Origin: Curtobacterium caseinilyticum
Lineage (GTDB): Bacteria > Actinomycetota > Actinomycetes > Actinomycetales > Microbacteriaceae
Direction of reading: 5' to 3'
DNA: 64,000 nucleotides
NCBI RefSeq assembly: GCF_030363035.1
Contig: NZ_JAUCMN010000011.1
Coordinates: forward strand, 1 to 64,000
The position numbers and the translations under genes were made by a program. The notes under the pieces are model-generated. The model was not told the DNA's origin. It ran no database searches and worked only from the letters and a program-made list of their open reading frames with translations. Within the stretch, counting starts at the first letter, position 1. The number at the start of each line of letters is the position of its first letter. Positions 60,429 to 64,000 of the stretch are shown piece after piece.

Positions 60429-61247
60429 TCAGGCGCCGTGCGCCTCCTCGGCGACCGGCTGCCACTCGCGCCACGTGGCGAGACGCGACTCGTAGTCCTG
60501 CTCGGCGATGCCGAGCGGCGCCTTGCCGAAGAAGACGCGCAGCGGCGGCTGCTCGGCGTCGACGACCTTGAGGATCGCCGACCGCGTCGCCTCCGGCTTG
60601 CCCGGGTCCGCGGCGGAGGGGCGCTTCGACGCGGCCTCGCGGACGTCCGCGTAGGCGTCGAGCTCCTCGCTGTGCTTCGAGGACGGACCGGACCAGTCGG
60701 TCGAGAAGCCGCCCGGCTCGACGAGCGTGACGGAGATGCCGAAGCCCGCGACCTCCTGCGAGAGGGACTGCGACAGGCCCTCGAGCGCCCACTTCGACGC
60801 GTGGTAGGCGCCGACGGTCGGGAACGCGCTGATGCCGCCGATGCTCGAGACCTGCACGATGTGGCCCGAGCCCTGCTCGCGCATGATCGGCAGCGCCGCC
60901 TGCGTGACCCAGAGCGCGCCGAAGAAGTTCGTCTCGAGCTGTGCGCGCACCTCGTCCTCGGTCAGCTCCTCGACCATGCCGAAGTGGCCGAAGCCGGCGT
61001 TGTTGACGACGACGTCGAGCCGGCCGAAGTGCTCGGCTGCCTGCCGCACGGCGGCCGTGTCGGCTGCCTTGTCGGTCACGTCGAGGCGGATCGCCAGGAA
61101 GGTGTCCGGGTACTGCTCGACGAGTGCCTGCACGTCGTCCGTGTTCCGGGCGGTGCCGGCGACGGAATCGCCGCGCTCCAGGGCGGCCTCCGCCCACTCG
61201 CGGCCGAAGCCCTTCGATGCTCCGGTGATGAACCAGGTCTTGGCCAT
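60429..61247 (-). CDS. short-chain dehydrogenase/reductase
   Basis: The 272-residue enzyme has the NAD(P)-binding motif TGASKGFG, the NNAG motif in VVVNNAGFG, Ser in VQVSSIGG and the YHASK active site. Typical classical SDR length. GGAGGCAG precedes the ATG. Substrate unknown. Confidence 0.9.
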   Translation of the reverse strand: MAKTWFITGASKGFGREWAEAALERGDSVAGTARNTDDVQALVEQYPDTFLAIRLDVTDKAADTAAVRQAAEHFGRLDVVVNNAGFGHFGMVEELTEDEVRAQLETNFFGALWVTQAALPIMREQGSGHIVQVSSIGGISAFPTVGAYHASKWALEGLSQSLSQEVAGFGISVTLVEPGGFSTDWSGPSSKHSEELDAYADVREAASKRPSAADPGKPEATRSAILKVVDAEQPPLRVFFGKAPLGIAEQDYESRLATWREWQPVAEEAHGA

Positions 61248-61420
61248 TCGCTGCCTCCAGTTGCTGTTCGGGTGACCGCGAGCAGGCAACGCCCGTCGCC
61301 CGGGCGGCACCTGGGTGCCCGGGTGACAGAACCTGCGGCCGGTGTTGGGGGAGAGGCGCCGGGGCGTCGTGCTGTGGACAGTGGGTGACCGGATCACCGG
61401 CCCGGCTACCGTCGCAGCCC

Positions 61421-62152
61421 ATGCGGGTAGGTGTGTACGTCGACGGCTTCAACCTCTACCACGGAACCCGGGTGCTCTGCGGTCGATCCGTCCCGGGCTG
61501 GCGGTGGCTCGATCCGAGGGCGCTCGCGCAGGTCCTGCTCGACCGCCCGGGAGCCGGGTGGCACGGCACGATCGAGCGGATCGTCTACTGCACTGCCCGC
61601 GTCAACGGCGCGGACAACGTCGACGGTCAGCGTGACCAGGACACCTACCTCCGCGCACTCCGGGACCACGCCTCGATCGACGTCCTCGCCCTCGGTCAGT
61701 ACGTCACCCGCGTGGCGACGGCACCCCTTGCGGTCGCAGGCCGTCGAGGTCGCCCGCGCCTCGTGACGGCTGATTGGCCGCTGCAGGTCCGGAACGGCGA
61801 TGGGGCCGACGTCCCCTCCGCGACCTTCATGGCCTCCGTGGCGAGGCGTGAAGAGAAGGGGTCGGACGTCAACGTCGCTGCGCACCTGCTGATCGACGTC
61901 CTGACCGGAGCGGTGGACGCAGTGATCGTCATCAGCAACGACAGCGACCTCGCGTTCCCCGTCGCGTACGCGCGCACGCTCGTCCCGGTCGGCACCGTGA
62001 ACCCGACCCCGGGACCGACGGCGGGGAAGCTCCGCAGCGACGGTGCTCCCGGGGTCGGCGGACAGTGGTGGTACCGGCTGACTGCGGCGGACGTGTCCGC
62101 AGCGCAGTTGCCTGCGCGGATCGGTCGGTTGCACCGGCCAGTGGGATGGTGA
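61421..62152 (+). CDS. NYN-domain (PIN-like) ribonuclease
   Basis: The 243-residue protein begins [15 protein letters not shown], with the first catalytic Asp and Asn of NYN domains. The acidic pocket is completed by [14 protein letters not shown] and [13 protein letters not shown]. Such proteins are metal-dependent RNases or RNA-binding proteins. The start at 61421 follows a stretch without a clear ribosome site, so the transcript may be nearly leaderless. It is followed by a short hairpin with C/T tail. Confidence 0.85.
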   Translation: MRVGVYVDGFNLYHGTRVLCGRSVPGWRWLDPRALAQVLLDRPGAGWHGTIERIVYCTARVNGADNVDGQRDQDTYLRALRDHASIDVLALGQYVTRVATAPLAVAGRRGRPRLVTADWPLQVRNGDGADVPSATFMASVARREEKGSDVNVAAHLLIDVLTGAVDAVIVISNDSDLAFPVAYARTLVPVGTVNPTPGPTAGKLRSDGAPGVGGQWWYRLTAADVSAAQLPARIGRLHRPVGW

Positions 62153-62187
62153 GGAGGGCTGTCATCTGGTACATTAGGGGCACACCA

Positions 62188-62215
62188 CCCGGCCCCTCAG
62201 GGGCCGGGCTTCTTC
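62188..62215 (+). terminator. terminator after the NYN gene
   Basis: CCCGGCCCC-TCA-GGGGCCGGG followed by CTTCTTCG. This is the only hairpin in the window with a pyrimidine-rich tail resembling a classical Rho-independent terminator. Confidence 0.8.
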
Positions 62216-62278
62216 GTTCCGAGCAGGTGCGCGATCCCGCTGGCAGCGCACTCGTGCTCCCGCGAGCACCATGGCCCC

Positions 62279-63166
62279 ATGAGCCAGTACGAGAAGCGCG
62301 ACCCGAACTCCCTCTACCCGAAGCCGCCGTTCCCCGAGCAGGAGCAGTCGCTGCCGGGTGCCGCCTGGAAGATGGACCCGGAGCCCGACCACGGCGAGCA
62401 GAGCTACGTCGGCAAGGAACGGCTCACCGGGTTCCGCGGCATCGTCACCGGCGCCGACTCGGGCATCGGCCGCGCCGCAGCGATCGCGCTCTCCCGCGAG
62501 GGCGCCGACCTCGTCCTCTCCTACCTGCCCGACGAGCAGGAGGACGCCGAGCAGGTGCGCGACCTCCTCGAGTCCGAGGGGCGTAAGGCCGTCCTCGTGC
62601 CTGGTGACATCTCCGACGAGCAGTACTGCAAGGACCTCGTCCAGAAGGCCGTCGACGAGCTGGGCGGGCTCGACACCCTCGTCATGGTCGCCGGTCGCAT
62701 GGACAGCAACGACGACATCCTGTCGCTGACGACCGAGCACTTCGATTCGACGTTCAAGACGAACATCTACTCGCTCTTCTGGCTCACGCAGGCCGCCGTG
62801 CCGCACCTCGAGCCCGGTTCGACGATCGTCACCACCGGCTCGATCCAGGCAGCGACCCCGTCGCCCGACAAGATCGACTACGCCATCTCGAAGAGCGCCG
62901 TGAAGACCTTCACCGAGGCCGTCGCCCAGCAGCTCGCCCCCAAGGGGATCCGCGTCAACTCCGTCGCGCCGGGTCCGGTGTGGACACCGCTCCAGCCCGG
63001 TTCGGACGACGCCGAGACCGTCGCGCACTTCGGCGAGCAGTCACCCTTCGGCCGTCCCGGCCAGCCCGCGGAGCTCGGGGCCGCGTACGTGCACCTCGTC
63101 AGCCCGGAGTCCAGCTACCAGTCCGGTTCGACGATCACGATCGCGGGCGGGACGCCCGCGTTCTAG
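62279..63166 (+). CDS. SDR family oxidoreductase (YghA/GsiB-like)
   Basis: The 295-residue enzyme has a 45-residue N-terminal extension (YPKPPFPEQEQ) typical of the stress-associated YghA type. It is followed by TGADSGIGRAAAIALSREGA, the NNAG equivalent VMVAGRMD, Ser in VTTGSIQ and the DYAISKSAVK active site. Probably NADP-dependent and general-stress related. Start ATG at 62279 after GGCCCC, with no strong Shine-Dalgarno. Confidence 0.88.
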   Translation: MSQYEKRDPNSLYPKPPFPEQEQSLPGAAWKMDPEPDHGEQSYVGKERLTGFRGIVTGADSGIGRAAAIALSREGADLVLSYLPDEQEDAEQVRDLLESEGRKAVLVPGDISDEQYCKDLVQKAVDELGGLDTLVMVAGRMDSNDDILSLTTEHFDSTFKTNIYSLFWLTQAAVPHLEPGSTIVTTGSIQAATPSPDKIDYAISKSAVKTFTEAVAQQLAPKGIRVNSVAPGPVWTPLQPGSDDAETVAHFGEQSPFGRPGQPAELGAAYVHLVSPESSYQSGSTITIAGGTPAF

Positions 63167-63180
63167 ACGGGACCAGCAAC

Positions 63181-63222
63181 GGACCGGAGGCGCGTGGCGG
63201 GTTCGCCACGCGCCTCCGGTCC
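63181..63222. terminator. palindromic terminator (variant of repeat family)
   Basis: A perfect 19-base stem GGACCGGAGGCGCGTGGCG with GGTT loop sits between the convergent SDR and VOC genes. It keeps the GGAGGCGCG core of the family but differs in the loop half, with both arms changed together. Confidence 0.8.
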
Positions 63223-63253
63223 GTCAGCGGGTCGCGTCCGCGACCTGCTCGCG

Positions 63254-63610
63254 TCAGCCCTGCGGCGGCGAGTACAGCTGCAGGTCGTTGCCCTCGCTGT
63301 CCTGGAAGGGGACGATCTTGCCCCACGGGTGCTCGCTGATGTCACCCGCGAACTCGACGCCCTTCGAGCGCAGGTCGGTGACCTCGTCCTCGATGCTGCC
63401 GTCGGGCTGGAACGACACCACGGCTCCGCCGCCGCTCGACCCCGTCGCGCTCTCACGCCCGTTCAGGCCGATGCGCAGACCGTTCGCGTCGATCTCGCTC
63501 CAGTCGTCGGACTCACTCGCCACCTCGAGCCCGAGGGCGTCCCGGTAGAACGCGACCGCGCGCTGCATGTCGCTGACCGGTACCCAGACCGCTGCCACTC
63601 CGCTTGCCAT
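63254..63610 (-). CDS. VOC-superfamily (glyoxalase/bleomycin-resistance-like) protein
   Basis: The 118-residue protein has two beta-alpha-beta-beta-beta units: VAAVWVPVSDMQRAVAFYRD with LGLEVASESDDW and later LRSKGVEFAGDIS with FQDSEGNDLQLYSPPQ. The terminal Glu/Asp sites of metal binding are partly conserved. Function not assignable further. A GAGGAAC site precedes the ATG. Confidence 0.85.
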   Translation of the reverse strand: MASGVAAVWVPVSDMQRAVAFYRDALGLEVASESDDWSEIDANGLRIGLNGRESATGSSGGGAVVSFQPDGSIEDEVTDLRSKGVEFAGDISEHPWGKIVPFQDSEGNDLQLYSPPQG

Positions 63611-63737
63611 GGTGTTCCTCTCGTCGTGTCGTCTCGTACCCGGCAGACGCTAGGTCGCCCGGTTGCATGCGGACACAGGCGGAGTGGTGTCCCAGCGCCC
63701 CGGTGGCATCGTGGGGCCCCGAGGACGGGAGCGGTGG

Positions 63738-64000
63738 ATGAGCGGCGTGACGCACGTGGTGCTGGTGGCGTGGGACGGGGACGGTGAGCACGCCGGCCGG
63801 GCGGACGCGTTGTGTCGCGAGCACCTGCCCCACATCGACGGGGTGGAGTCGGTGCGTTCCGGCGCGAGCGTCAGCACCGAGGGGCTCGAGGACGGGTTCG
63901 ACTGGATGCTGGTCGTGCGCTTCCGGGACCGCTCGGCGCTCGAGGCGTACCTGCCGCACCCGGAGCACCGACCCGTGGCCGACCACATCGGTGCGTCGAG
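63738..64000 (+). CDS. Dabb-domain (stress-responsive alpha/beta barrel) protein, partial
   Basis: Eighty-seven codons are present before the window ends. The sequence MSGVTHVVLVAWDGDGEHAG, then HLPHIDGVESVRSG, DWMLVVRFRDRSALEAYLPH and PVADHI is the typical Dabb fold. Such proteins are small dimeric barrels, often of unknown function. Its end lies outside the window. GGGAGCGG precedes the ATG. Confidence 0.8.
   Translation, partial: MSGVTHVVLVAWDGDGEHAGRADALCREHLPHIDGVESVRSGASVSTEGLEDGFDWMLVVRFRDRSALEAYLPHPEHRPVADHIGAS

Overview
This window is GC-rich, densely coding DNA with short intergenic gaps, many GTG starts and GTGA/ATGA stop-start overlaps. That is typical of an actinobacterium. The sortase-E-like LAFTG anchor, the AztABCD zinc system, the actinobacterial SOS box and the set of plant-polysaccharide genes point to a plant- or soil-associated member of the Microbacteriaceae. 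Curtobacterium is my best guess, from general resemblance only.

Region 1 (about 0.2-13.4 kb) is a beta-mannan utilisation locus. It holds a ROK repressor, a LacI-like protein without a DNA-binding domain, a sugar ABC importer (binding protein and two permeases, no ATPase), a GH2 beta-mannosidase, a ROK sugar kinase, a wall-anchored GH5 mannanase and a secreted GH26 mannanase broken by a one-base frameshift. Mannan would be cut outside the cell, oligosaccharides imported, trimmed to mannose and phosphorylated.

Region 2 (13.4-17 kb) is a scrapyard: fragments resembling DJ-1/PfpI and Lsr2 proteins flank a truncated IS3-type element, followed by small hypothetical genes.

Region 3 (17-25.5 kb) is a second sugar locus, probably for arabinofuranosides: a LacI repressor with clear operators, an ABC importer, a GH127 beta-L-arabinofuranosidase, an HTH-only LacI mini-protein and a secreted GH39-like enzyme with a CBM35-like domain.

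Region 4 (25.5-43 kb) is mixed metabolism. It has alpha/beta hydrolases opposite an MmyB-type regulator, a large LuxR/AAA regulator, a BLUF photoreceptor, a GntR / ADP-ribosylglycohydrolase / NCS1 permease / PfkB kinase operon, glgX, an OBAP-like protein, an aldo/keto reductase, msrA, and a LexA-controlled small gene beside a LacI remnant.

Region 5 (43-48.3 kb) is an Azt-type zinc importer with two AztD-like lipoproteins and Zur-like sites.

Region 6 (48.3-59.4 kb) has an AraC regulator, cutC, an M81 peptidase and a ROK regulator, divergent from an oligopeptide-type ABC importer with a fused double ATPase and a ROK kinase.

Region 7 (59.5-64 kb) has a secreted trypsin-like protease, two SDRs, an NYN nuclease, a VOC protein and a Dabb protein cut by the window edge.

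A family of GC-rich perfect palindromes recurs between genes across the window. Two copies are joined to a second hairpin whose inner stem shows compensatory base changes. I found no tRNA, rRNA or CRISPR array.
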